From Candidatus Kapaibacterium sp. (GTDB lineage Bacteria > Bacteroidota > Ignavibacteria > Kapaibacteriales > UBA961): DNA of 41,221 bases. Of this stretch, positions 15,594-23,783 are shown in pieces (the stretch's first letter is position 1; every line of letters begins with the position of its first letter). A program made the translations under genes and the position numbers. Below the pieces are notes generated by a model, which searched no databases, was not told the DNA's origin, and saw only the letters and a program-made list of their open reading frames with translations. The stretch is taken from the NCBI GenBank assembly GCA_017302855.1, contig JAFLBY010000008.1, forward strand, positions 1-41,221, given 5' to 3'.

Positions 15594-15830
15594 TTATTCA
15601 TAATAGTGGCGCAGCATAAGTACTAATTCCCGCCTTTTCATGGGCACTGCCCCAAGAGCAATTGCTTTATGATAGTGTTCTACACGCACATCATAATGAG
15701 GTCTATGTGGTTTGTTTTGAAACCAAGATTTCCACAACCCCAATTTTTGTGCAAATTCATGTAATTCGTCCAAATCCGTTGCTGCCAGATGCGACCATCC
15801 ATGCATTGGTGTGTCAATGCCGACCATCAT
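15594..15830 (-). CDS. DUF4031 domain protein
   Basis: 78 residues. VGIDTPMHGWSHLAATDLDELHEFAQKLGL, WFQNKPHRPHYDV and a C-terminal RRELVLMLRHYYE match the small DUF4031 family, whose function is unknown. Its ATG follows the TAA of the cysteine desulfurase gene with no gap (TAA|ATG), and GGGG lies just upstream, so translation is probably coupled. A second ATG follows directly and could be the real start. The family's conserved His, Asp and Trp residues are present. A link to sulfur or tRNA metabolism is suggested by the neighbour only. Confidence 0.78.
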   Translation of the reverse strand: MMVGIDTPMHGWSHLAATDLDELHEFAQKLGLWKSWFQNKPHRPHYDVRVEHYHKAIALGAVPMKRRELVLMLRHYYE

Positions 15831-16955
15831 TTAACCCCGCAATGAAGTAAGTATATCTTTGAGTGCCGCCGCCGCTATCTGTATTTCCTCTTTGGTGGTA
15901 TGGCGCGAAACCGAGAATCGCACTGCCGCTTTTGCTTCGGCTTTGCTGCGCCCCATTGCCAATAATACATGAGAGCTTTGCATGCTTCCACTCACACAAG
16001 CGGAACCATTAGAAGCTGCGATGCCGCATATATCAAGTGATTGGAGTATTGCTTCGCCGTCTATGGTGTCGGCATGGTCCAAAGAAAAATGAATGATTGT
16101 CGGTAATGTATTTTCTTCCGGTGTATTGCAATGTAATCCTTCCACATCGCTCAACTCTTTACGTAATAAAGCAATCAATGAATGCGTGTGAGCAGCTCTT
16201 TGTTGCATTTCCCTGTATGCTTTTTTTGCAGCAAATGCAAATCCCACAATCAATGCTGTGGCTTCGGTGCCTGCACGTCGGTTGCGTTCTTGCCCACCAC
16301 CTTGTTGATGGGCTTTGAAGTCAATACCTTTACGGATAAAAAGAGCACCAACACCTTTGGGTCCATGAATTTTATGGGCAGAAAATGACGCGAAGTCCAC
16401 ACCGAGTTGTTGTACATCAAACGGGATTTTTCCAAAACTTTGCACGGCATCGGTATGAAACAATGCTTCGGGACACTGTGAGCGTAACTCTTGTATCGGT
16501 TGTATAATACCGGTTTCATTATTGGCATGCATAATACTGATAAGAGTACGGGGAAGATTGTACATTTGTACAGTTTCTTTCTGTATCACTCCATTTTCAT
16601 CCACGGGAATTATTGCTGTTGTATGCTTCTGAGCCAATATTTCCAATGGGTGTAAGATGGCATGATGCTCTGTGGCTCCGACTGCAATGGTGTCGGCAAG
16701 AGCGGATTCATCCACGCAGCTTTTCAGCACGGTATTGTTCGATTCTGTGCCGCCGCTTGTGAAAAATATTTCTGCCGGATGGGCATTGATACACTCGGCA
16801 ATGTCAGCACGAGCTTGCTCAATGGCAACACGTGCACGTCTGCCTAACCCATAAATGGAAGAAGCATTGCCATAATCCTGACGCAGCCATGGCAGCATGG
16901 CTGTGAGAACATCTTCGTCCATTTGTGTTGTTGCGCTATTGTCAAGATAAATCAT
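15831..16955 (-). CDS. Cysteine desulfurase (NifS/IscS family)
   Basis: PLP enzyme that removes sulfur from cysteine as a persulfide for Fe-S cluster or tRNA thiolation. The start is placed at MIYLDNSATT, the invariant N-terminus; 20 extra upstream codons look untranslated. Visible are: GGTESNN (PLP phosphate region), H of EHHAIL, HTDAVQSFGKIPFDV, the PLP lysine in SAHKIHGPKGVG, and RAGTE. The catalytic Cys is in SNGSACVSGS, with the short loop of the NifS-like group. Followed at once by the DUF4031 gene. No scaffold protein gene is near, so the exact role (iron-sulfur or thiolation) is open. Confidence 0.93.
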   Translation of the reverse strand: MIYLDNSATTQMDEDVLTAMLPWLRQDYGNASSIYGLGRRARVAIEQARADIAECINAHPAEIFFTSGGTESNNTVLKSCVDESALADTIAVGATEHHAILHPLEILAQKHTTAIIPVDENGVIQKETVQMYNLPRTLISIMHANNETGIIQPIQELRSQCPEALFHTDAVQSFGKIPFDVQQLGVDFASFSAHKIHGPKGVGALFIRKGIDFKAHQQGGGQERNRRAGTEATALIVGFAFAAKKAYREMQQRAAHTHSLIALLRKELSDVEGLHCNTPEENTLPTIIHFSLDHADTIDGEAILQSLDICGIAASNGSACVSGSMQSSHVLLAMGRSKAEAKAAVRFSVSRHTTKEEIQIAAAALKDILTSLRG

Positions 16956-17115
16956 TATCGTATGAATGAAATGAAGAATAAAATAGTAAGTGTTAGCCGG
17001 AGCTTTTGCCTTCAAAAATAGAATATAAATAGCCGAAATCCGAAAAAACGACGGAAACTGACAGTATCACATCATACATTTGAGTAATTTTGCGTTACAT
17101 TCAATCAGATAATTC

Positions 17116-17898
17116 ATGATAACGATACATCCACAAGCTATAGTTTCTCCTAAAGCACGTATTGCGGATAATGTTCGCATAGGTGCATTTACCGTCATTG
17201 ATGACGATGTGGAAATTGGCGAATCAAGCGATATACGCTCACATGTCATATTAAGTAATGGCACTCGCATAGGCAAAGAATCCACAATTTATCCGGGCGC
17301 GGTCATAGGTAGCGAGCCACAGGACTTAAAATTCAAGGGTGAACCGACTCTTGCGATTATTGGCGACAGAACCGTGATAAGGGAATGTGTGACAGTAAAT
17401 CGCGGAACATCTCATTCCGGTAAAGCTATTGTCGGAGATGATTGTTTATTGATGGCATATTGTCATGTGGCTCATGATTGTGTTGTGGGCAATCATGTTA
17501 TTATTTCGAATGTGTCGCAACTTGCCGGGCATGTCACTATCGGCGATTGGGCTATTTTGGGTGGTATGGTTAAAGTGGTGCAATTCTGTACCGTTGGTGC
17601 TCATGCAATGGTTGGCGCAGATGTGAAAGTTACTAAAGATGTTCCACCCTACACGCTTATCGGGCGCAATCCCGCTCGGATAGAAAGCATCAATAAAGTG
17701 GGCTTACGCAGGCGTGGCTTCAGCAATGATACCGTTCAAGAAATTGATGATTTTTTTACTACCGTTTATTTCAGCAATTATAATGTGAGCGACGGCATAG
17801 CGGCATATAATGATACTGTGCCCCAACCATGTCCTGAAGTGCAACAATGTATAGAATTTATCCGCAATTCAAAAAAAGGAACGATTATAGCATCATAG
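17116..17898 (+). CDS. lpxA: Acyl-ACP--UDP-N-acetylglucosamine O-acyltransferase LpxA
   Basis: Catalyses the first step of lipid A synthesis in the cytoplasm, adding a 3-hydroxyacyl chain to UDP-GlcNAc. The first ~190 residues are hexapeptide repeats (IHPQAIVSPKARIADNVRIGAFTVID...) forming a left-handed beta-helix. YCHVAHDCVVGN holds His 117 and the catalytic His 120, and IGSEPQDLKFKGE and VTVNRGT are family signatures. The C-terminal ~65 residues are the helical domain. At 260 residues it has the usual length. It is divergent from the cysteine desulfurase gene and apart from other lpx genes. TACATTTG at 17075 is a candidate -7 promoter element. Confidence 0.95.
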   Translation: MITIHPQAIVSPKARIADNVRIGAFTVIDDDVEIGESSDIRSHVILSNGTRIGKESTIYPGAVIGSEPQDLKFKGEPTLAIIGDRTVIRECVTVNRGTSHSGKAIVGDDCLLMAYCHVAHDCVVGNHVIISNVSQLAGHVTIGDWAILGGMVKVVQFCTVGAHAMVGADVKVTKDVPPYTLIGRNPARIESINKVGLRRRGFSNDTVQEIDDFFTTVYFSNYNVSDGIAAYNDTVPQPCPEVQQCIEFIRNSKKGTIIAS

Positions 17899-17913
17899 TG
17901 AGACTATTTTTTT
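17895..17913 (+). terminator. Possible weak terminator after lpxA
   Basis: A 5-bp stem ATAGT-GAG-ACTAT overlapping the stop codon, followed by six more T. Short for a terminator. Confidence 0.35.
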
Positions 17914-18265
17914 ATCAAGTATTCTTAAAAAAACGCCAAGTATCTACTTGTTGCGATTAATGCGGCTGATTTGGACAATCACATCAACAGAATGCATATA
18001 CGGAAGTTATTAACCGTAGCATATCCGCACAATGTGAGCCAAATGTTCTTAACCTAAAAAATATCATACTATTCGACACACAGAGAACAGTAATATCATG
18101 TTATGATGTACATGGCATTAAACTATAAAGCAAACATACACTTCAATACCTTTGCAACGACAAATCTGATAAATGTCATCTGTTAGTTGATGAAGATTTC
18201 GGATTTTTGTGGCATAAAATTTACTGTCATAATCAGTCACTCATTATTAAGAAAGAGGCATTTCA
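17914..18265. other. Intergenic region upstream of the cytochrome c gene
   Basis: No gene seen. TACCTTTG at 18147 fits the TAnnTTTG -7 consensus, about 110 bp upstream of the cytochrome start, but no TTG is found at the usual distance ahead of it. Two small hairpins are possible; no riboswitch or known RNA was recognised. Confidence 0.35.
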
Positions 18266-18700
18266 ATGAAAAACTATCTTGCAAAAGCACTTCACGGCAT
18301 GGTTGTCTGTGGTGTTATGGCAACAATGGTCGGCACAGCATATTCTGCGGACAAAGCAGTAATGGAAAAAGGTGCAAAAGTATATAATGAATACTGCAAA
18401 ACCTGCCATCAAGCAACCGGTGCCGGTATTCCAAAGGTATATCCGCCACTTGCAAAATCGGATTACCTTAAAAGTATGTCAAAAGAAAAAATTATCGAAA
18501 GTGTGACATTGGGCTTAAAAGGTGAAATTACCGTTAATGGACAAAAATATAATAATGTCATGGTGGCTTTACCTGCAAAATATACCGATGCCGATGCTGC
18601 CGCTGTTATAACCTATGTATATAATAGCTGGGGCAATACAGGACCAACAGTCACTGAAGCCGAAGTCAAAAAAATACGCGGAAAAGCGAAAAAGAAATAA
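18266..18700 (+). CDS. Class I c-type cytochrome
   Basis: Exported single-heme electron carrier of 144 residues. The signal peptide ends at about TAYSA (27). The heme-binding site is CKTCH at 44-48, and the distal ligand is probably Met 99 in NNVMVALP. The C-terminal helix YTDADAAAVITYVYNSWGN is the classic last helix of small periplasmic cytochromes. A Lys-rich tail follows. Similar proteins donate electrons to terminal oxidases or nitrite reductase, but no oxidase gene is present here, so the partner is unknown. A GAGG sequence lies ~10 nt before the start, and a terminator follows. Confidence 0.92.
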   Translation: MKNYLAKALHGMVVCGVMATMVGTAYSADKAVMEKGAKVYNEYCKTCHQATGAGIPKVYPPLAKSDYLKSMSKEKIIESVTLGLKGEITVNGQKYNNVMVALPAKYTDADAAAVITYVYNSWGNTGPTVTEAEVKKIRGKAKKK

Positions 18701-18728
18701 TATTTTTTTGCAAACGCAACACTCTTTT

Positions 18729-18765
18729 ATCCCTTGATTCAGTAATGAACAAGGGATTTTTTTTT
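18729..18765 (+). terminator. Rho-independent terminator after cytochrome c
   Basis: An 8-bp stem ATCCCTTG/CAAGGGAT with a 13-nt loop and nine T. Confidence 0.85.
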
Positions 18766-18930
18766 GCCTATAATTATCATTACATTGTCATAACACCAAT
18801 AATACACCTTGCTCAAAGTCACTTTTTCTTTATAACACTATAGCGTGATATTAGTAGTTTTCATGGTTAATTATCTTGTAGTTACTTTAGGATGCGAAGC
18901 ACAGAAGTCATCTATATCTCATTATTCATA

Positions 18931-18961
18931 AAAAAAAAGCCCTAAGCATAACTCAGGGCTT
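18931..18961 (-). terminator. Rho-independent terminator of the TonB receptor gene
   Basis: A 7-bp stem (AAGCCCT/AGGGCTT on either strand) with an 11-nt loop. On the minus strand it is followed by eight T, 28 bp past the stop codon. Confidence 0.82.
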
Positions 18962-18989
18962 AAAAAAATGTTATAACTGTTACTTCATC

Positions 18990-21302
18990 TTAAAATTCAA
19001 TATTAACGCCTATACTCGGTAACAGCCCTATGGACTCATTCTGTTCTGCTTTATTGGTGCGTCTGTCCCAACGTATTGCGCTGACATTTTTTCTGCCATA
19101 AATATTTTGTATGTCAATATATGTTACTAATTGCAATCCGGTAAAATTCCAACGTTTATCCAAACGAATATCTAAAGCATGGAATGTGGGTAAACGCTCG
19201 CCCTCATTAAAGCGTGAAAAATCCAGAGAGCCAATACGGTCGCCGCTTTCAATAAATGGAGTAGTAGGTAAACCGCTCGCAAGACGGAATTTTGATGATA
19301 ATTCCCATTCTTCATTAAAGCGATAACCGACAGCAATATTACCTATATAGCGGCTGTCGAAAGAACCGGCTCTTTCTATGCCGTCCAAAGCCGTGAACCG
19401 TGTCTGATTAATAGAAATACTGAGCAATCCATATAAAGGAATATCATCCAATTTTTTTTGCATAAACACTTCAAATCCGCGGGCATATCCTTCTCCGGCA
19501 TTAACTATCGGCTCTAAACCAAAAGGAATATCATTAAAGACATCATCAAAACCCGATGGTGAAAGTACGGCTTGTGGTCTGAACACACGAGCCGGATAAT
19601 TAGCATACCATTTATAATATGTTTCGGCTTGTATTTTTAACGATGGTGTTAATTTTAATTCATAGCCCGCAATAATCTGATCAGCACGCAAGGGCTGTAA
19701 AGCATTGCCATTAGATTTATCGCCCACTAACCAAATAAATTGCGGCGGCTGATAATAACGCCCTGCGGTAATATTAATCGCACCATTTTCATGCGTTGAA
19801 TAACTTAAACCCACACGCGGTGAAAAATAGGTTGAATTGGAAAGAAAATCATAATAGTCAAGACGCACACCCGCGGTTACCGATAGCTGCTCTACTAATT
19901 TCGATGTCAATGTTATATATGTTGCATTACGAAATGCCGTAAAATCCGATAATGTGTCAAGACCACGACCAATGCCATTATTATCGCGTCGCAGATAATC
20001 CGGTACAAGCAAATCATATCGTAATTGGGAAGCAAATTTTGCCGTGTTACCAAAGGTAAGTTCAGTGGAAGGAGATAATTGAAGGAAAATGTCCGATCGT
20101 AATGAGTTTTCACCTTCGGATGATGTATTACGGAAAATATCTGTGAGGGTTGAATCGCGCTGACGTGATTCGAATGTAGAGAATGTTCTGCCGAGTGTCA
20201 CGGCAGCATAGCCGTTTTCAAAAAGCGATTTCCATGTTAATCCGCTGAAATACTGATTTTGCGAAGGTGCCAAAATACGTTCATTATTCGCTCGATCATC
20301 GGCATCGTCATTGTTGAATGTGACGGTATTTAATGCTCCTATTGCAAGAAAAGTAAGCGAATTACTTGCATCGAGGCGATAATTTACTTTGGTTTGAAAA
20401 TCCCAATATTCGGGAATAAAACTAAATCCGGCAGCTTTGAAAATAAGGTCTAAATAACTACGGCGCACACTGAATAAATATGAACCTTTGTCGGCAATAG
20501 GACCTTCACCGATTATACCGAAACCGGTTGCCGATAAATTAAGCTCGCCGCCGAATTGTTCCTCATTGCCATTACGTAAACTGATATTGGTCAAAGAAGA
20601 AACCCTGTCACCGAAGCGTGTCTGAAATCCGCCCGCCGCAAAACTTGCTTCACGCACAAAATCAATATTGATAATGGATAAAGGACCACCGGTGGAACCT
20701 TGTGTACCAAAGTGATTAATATTCGGCACTTCAAGATTGTCCACGATAAATAAATTTTCAAATGGGGCACCACCTCGCACGATAAGGTCATTGCGCCCTG
20801 CTTGCGTGACACTTACACCGGGCAATAAAGCCACCGCACGCACAATATCTTCTTGCACTCCCGGCGCACGGCGAACATCTTCGGCATTGAGAGTTTGGGT
20901 GCTGGTGATAGTTTCCGGATTACGTGAAAAATAGCTTGCCGTGACTTCCACTTCTTCGGTTTGAAGTGATGTTTCTTGCAATTCAAAACCAATGATATAC
21001 GGTTTACCCGTGGAAACGATAATGTCTGATTTGCTCAGTGGAGTAAAACCTATGGAATTGGCTTGCACTGAATAAATACCTGCGGGTACATTACGTATGG
21101 TAAACTTACCATCGGCTTTTGAAACAGCACCGTATTTAGTCCCTGTGACTCGTATGGTTGCACCTGCAATGGGTGCTTGTGTGATGGCATTCACCACCGA
21201 ACCCGTGATAATCCCTGTTTTGCGTGTGCTGTCTTGCGCTGTGGAAGAAACAATGCTGAAGCAACAGAATAGAATAAAGGAAAGAGCGAATAATCGCTGC
21301 AT
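18990..21302 (-). CDS. TonB-dependent outer-membrane receptor
   Basis: 770 residues. A signal peptide ends at STAQ (~23). An N-terminal carboxypeptidase-like beta-sandwich follows at ~30-115 (GIITGSVVNAITQAPIAGATIRV, GKFTIRNVPAGIYSV). The plug starts with EVEVTAS and has DIVRAVALLPGV and NDLIVRGGAPFENLFIVDNLEVPNINHFG. A long beta-barrel ends in aromatic F (VNIEF). It lacks the Ton-box length of SusC and the 1000-residue size, so it is a small-ligand type. Its substrate is unknown. It is divergent from a MarR-type gene, with matching operators between them, so repression by that protein is likely. A single gene followed by a terminator. Confidence 0.9.
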   Translation of the reverse strand: MQRLFALSFILFCCFSIVSSTAQDSTRKTGIITGSVVNAITQAPIAGATIRVTGTKYGAVSKADGKFTIRNVPAGIYSVQANSIGFTPLSKSDIIVSTGKPYIIGFELQETSLQTEEVEVTASYFSRNPETITSTQTLNAEDVRRAPGVQEDIVRAVALLPGVSVTQAGRNDLIVRGGAPFENLFIVDNLEVPNINHFGTQGSTGGPLSIINIDFVREASFAAGGFQTRFGDRVSSLTNISLRNGNEEQFGGELNLSATGFGIIGEGPIADKGSYLFSVRRSYLDLIFKAAGFSFIPEYWDFQTKVNYRLDASNSLTFLAIGALNTVTFNNDDADDRANNERILAPSQNQYFSGLTWKSLFENGYAAVTLGRTFSTFESRQRDSTLTDIFRNTSSEGENSLRSDIFLQLSPSTELTFGNTAKFASQLRYDLLVPDYLRRDNNGIGRGLDTLSDFTAFRNATYITLTSKLVEQLSVTAGVRLDYYDFLSNSTYFSPRVGLSYSTHENGAINITAGRYYQPPQFIWLVGDKSNGNALQPLRADQIIAGYELKLTPSLKIQAETYYKWYANYPARVFRPQAVLSPSGFDDVFNDIPFGLEPIVNAGEGYARGFEVFMQKKLDDIPLYGLLSISINQTRFTALDGIERAGSFDSRYIGNIAVGYRFNEEWELSSKFRLASGLPTTPFIESGDRIGSLDFSRFNEGERLPTFHALDIRLDKRWNFTGLQLVTYIDIQNIYGRKNVSAIRWDRRTNKAEQNESIGLLPSIGVNIEF

Positions 21303-21344
21303 GGTATATCCCCTGATTAGTATGAATAAATTGTTTATACCGCA

Positions 21345-21370
21345 AAATTACTATAAAAAAGTAGTAATTT
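21345..21370. promoter_or_regulatory. Palindromic operator, copy 1
   Basis: A perfect inverted repeat with 9-nt arms AAATTACTA and TAGTAATTT around an 8-nt spacer, 42 bp upstream of the TonB receptor start. Core TTACTA-N8-TAGTAA. Confidence 0.7.
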
Positions 21371-21417
21371 CCAAATTTTTGCTATAAAATTATTGCAAAA
21401 TCAAAAAAAAATGCTAA

Positions 21418-21441
21418 TTTTACTATGAAAGTATAGTAAAA
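21418..21441. promoter_or_regulatory. Palindromic operator, copy 2
   Basis: A perfect inverted repeat with arms TTTTACTAT and ATAGTAAAA around GAAAGT, 13 bp before the MarR-type gene. It contains the same core TTACTA-N8-TAGTAA as copy 1, with centres 72 bp apart. The spacing suits a MarR dimer at each divergent promoter. Confidence 0.7.
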
Positions 21442-21454
21442 CCAGAGGTAGTTT

Positions 21455-22117
21455 ATGACAGATATGGATAATATGGTTGAGTTGATAACCCAATACCGTG
21501 CCTATGCACGTGAGAACATTGGTTGTAGTGTGGAAGAGTTCTGTGCTGCCTATCTTGAAACGCATTCCCATAAGCATCAATCAGCGGTATCTGACCAAGA
21601 AGAGCCCCGGCAAATGAATCAGATAGTGAGCATGCAACTTGGACGTTTATTCGGTAAACTGTGGCGTTATGTGAGCATTTACTCCAAAAAGGCATTTGAA
21701 CATCAAGATTTGCGCAACTTCGACGAATGGCTGTATCTGAAAGTGACAATGATGATGGGCAATCCCCGCAAAAGCGATGTCATTCAACAACTTTTGTCTG
21801 AGTTTCCAACGGGTATTGAGATTATCAATCGTTTGGTTCACAATGGTTATATGATCGAAATGCCCGATGCACAAGACAAACGCTCCAAACGATTGCAAGT
21901 AACGGACAAAGGACAAACTGTAGCTCAGCAAGCTGATATTGCCGTATTTTCTATGGTCACTATAGTGTTCGATTATTTATCTGACTCGGAAAAACAATCC
22001 TTACAAAGAATATTGCAAAAATTGGAAACCTTTCACGATGGGCATTATATTCACACAAAGTCTATGGATTTTGAGGGATTGCATGGCTTTGTAAAAGGAA
22101 TAATCGAACAAAAATAA
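21455..22117 (+). CDS. MarR-family transcriptional regulator
   Basis: 220 residues, longer than the usual 140-160 because of an N-terminal extension (residues ~1-65). The winged-helix domain is visible from LGRLFGKLWRYVSIYSKKAF, through LLSEFPTGIEIINRLVHNGYMIEM (recognition helix) and the wing DAQDKRSKRLQVTDKG, to the dimerising C-terminal helix. MarR proteins bind ~20-bp palindromes as dimers and release on binding small ligands or oxidation. Two identical palindromes flank the shared promoter region with the TonB receptor, so autoregulation and control of the receptor are inferred. AGAGG precedes the ATG. Confidence 0.85.
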   Translation: MTDMDNMVELITQYRAYARENIGCSVEEFCAAYLETHSHKHQSAVSDQEEPRQMNQIVSMQLGRLFGKLWRYVSIYSKKAFEHQDLRNFDEWLYLKVTMMMGNPRKSDVIQQLLSEFPTGIEIINRLVHNGYMIEMPDAQDKRSKRLQVTDKGQTVAQQADIAVFSMVTIVFDYLSDSEKQSLQRILQKLETFHDGHYIHTKSMDFEGLHGFVKGIIEQK

Positions 22118-22326
22118 TGAAGAAAGGAAAGAGACTGAAGTTATCTAAAAAAGATGGAAGCCGTCAGACAAGGGCTTCTATCATGACCAACAACAGCGTA
22201 GATCGGAAAGAACATTAATGACAAAAATGAGTTGTAATTTCCACACTTTTCGGAACAACAATAGAATTACATACTAAAAATGTAGTTCACAAATAACTGC
22301 TTAGACATATTTATTACATTCACATC
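22118..22326. other. Intergenic region
   Basis: Non-coding. A hairpin GAAGCC...GGGCTTC lies ~40 bp after the MarR stop without a clear T-run. Nothing else was recognised before the inverted-repeat element. Confidence 0.4.
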
Positions 22327-22390
22327 GGGAAGTTGTTCTGTGAGTATAAGGTATTATTACACACATTCAACTTCCCGTTTTTTGTTTAGT
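22327..22390. repeat. Inverted-repeat element, copy 2
   Basis: GGGAAGTTG ... CAACTTCCC with 9-nt perfect arms, followed by GTTTTTTGTTTAG. It matches the copy at 15487 through most of its length. Here no transposase remnant is adjacent. The hairpin plus T-run could terminate the MarR transcript. Confidence 0.65.
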
Positions 22391-22452
22391 GAATTTTTTA
22401 TTGGTTCTGATTTTTCCTAAAAAATGATTTCGATAAAAAAGAAAAAAAATTA

Positions 22453-23739
22453 TTAAAACATTATCACCGACAGATTTTCCATTCTACCATCGCTGTGGCG
22501 TAATTGAACAGTATAATACCCATTCGTATATAATGTGGGATTATTTTTCCATTGCCCCGCGCCGTCAATGACGGATTGTTCTATAAGAGTTCCCAAAACA
22601 TCATAGACTGATATCTGCGTGAATGCTTGACCTTGCACAGTAAAATAGCGCGTAGAAGGATTCGGATATACTTTACTTTCTATCAAGGATGTATTCTCTT
22701 CCACATTGGTAAGATCATTAAATACCAATTTTTGTTGTATGGGCAAAGTAGGACATACGCACATCAATGCTCTATAAAATTCTATTTCTTTATCGGTTGC
22801 CGGTATAGTATCCTCGACAATCCATAGCCCTCGTCCATAACGGCGTTTGTCACCATTATTACCGATAACGGAAAGTTGCCGGAAATTAGCTGCTGCTTTC
22901 CCATTATGCACTGCTATATGGCGGCGTGTCATCATCTTCCAGCCCACACCATTATGGGAACCACAGCTAAAGTTGCATCCGGGATAATTGTGGCTTACAA
23001 TACAATTATCATAGAGATTGGCAAAATCAGGATTAAAATTGTCCCAATTTGTTCCCAAGGGATCATAAAAATTATCACCCAAAGAATCGCGTATCCACCT
23101 ATGTGATATACTTTGTGCCGAAATCAAGGTGTCGCCTTCGCGTTCATCTTCCCATGATAGTACACCATTAACAATTTTTCTATTCCACACATCAATACTA
23201 TTAATTTCATATTTGATGAGAGTTTTTTGATTCGGGTCAATATACTTCCGTATTTCTGTCTGAATCGGAATATTATCAGCATATTGTTGGTAAGGTACCT
23301 TGCTTCTCAAAATAATAAGTCTTATGGAATCAATAATATCTTGCTTTGCATTAAGAATATAAAAATCCATTGGAAAAAACAAAGCATTCATATCCTCGTC
23401 CTTTTTATGCCATTTTAGCCGCAATTTGGTTGTATCAAAAAAAACAGGCGGCACATTTTTTTCTTCAGGATACATTGAATTAGGTATAATAAAATGAGTA
23501 AAAAGACTATTCCCCTCTTTCAGATAAGTTGCTCTGCTATGTTCCATTTGGCCAGAACTAGATGTTCGTGCTTCATGGAATATATATAAATCCGACGGTA
23601 CTTCATTCATAATATATCGAAAATTTTGATCAAAATACGTAGGGGCTTGATAGAAATAGGTGATAGAAATGGGTACTTGTTCTGCATATAATGCAGATAT
23701 ACATATAAAAAATACGAATAATCGCAATAGAGTTTTCAT
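22453..23739 (-). CDS. T9SS-secreted protein of unknown function
   Basis: 428 residues. The signal peptide MKTLLRLFVFFICISALYA precedes a body with no recognised domain. It has Cys-containing motifs PGCNFSCGSH and MCVCP, and several Trp-Asp-rich stretches. The C-terminus carries VYPNPSTRYFTVQGQ and the type A sorting domain ending NLSVIMF, so it is exported by type IX secretion and probably anchored on the cell surface. It lies 44 bp downstream of another secreted protein on the same strand and should be cotranscribed. The last ~60 bp of this gene recur as a remnant near 25950. Confidence 0.78.
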   Translation of the reverse strand: MKTLLRLFVFFICISALYAEQVPISITYFYQAPTYFDQNFRYIMNEVPSDLYIFHEARTSSSGQMEHSRATYLKEGNSLFTHFIIPNSMYPEEKNVPPVFFDTTKLRLKWHKKDEDMNALFFPMDFYILNAKQDIIDSIRLIILRSKVPYQQYADNIPIQTEIRKYIDPNQKTLIKYEINSIDVWNRKIVNGVLSWEDEREGDTLISAQSISHRWIRDSLGDNFYDPLGTNWDNFNPDFANLYDNCIVSHNYPGCNFSCGSHNGVGWKMMTRRHIAVHNGKAAANFRQLSVIGNNGDKRRYGRGLWIVEDTIPATDKEIEFYRALMCVCPTLPIQQKLVFNDLTNVEENTSLIESKVYPNPSTRYFTVQGQAFTQISVYDVLGTLIEQSVIDGAGQWKNNPTLYTNGYYTVQLRHSDGRMENLSVIMF

Positions 23740-23783
23740 AATATTTCCTTTGATTATGGTATGAGTATTTGGAATAATAAGTA

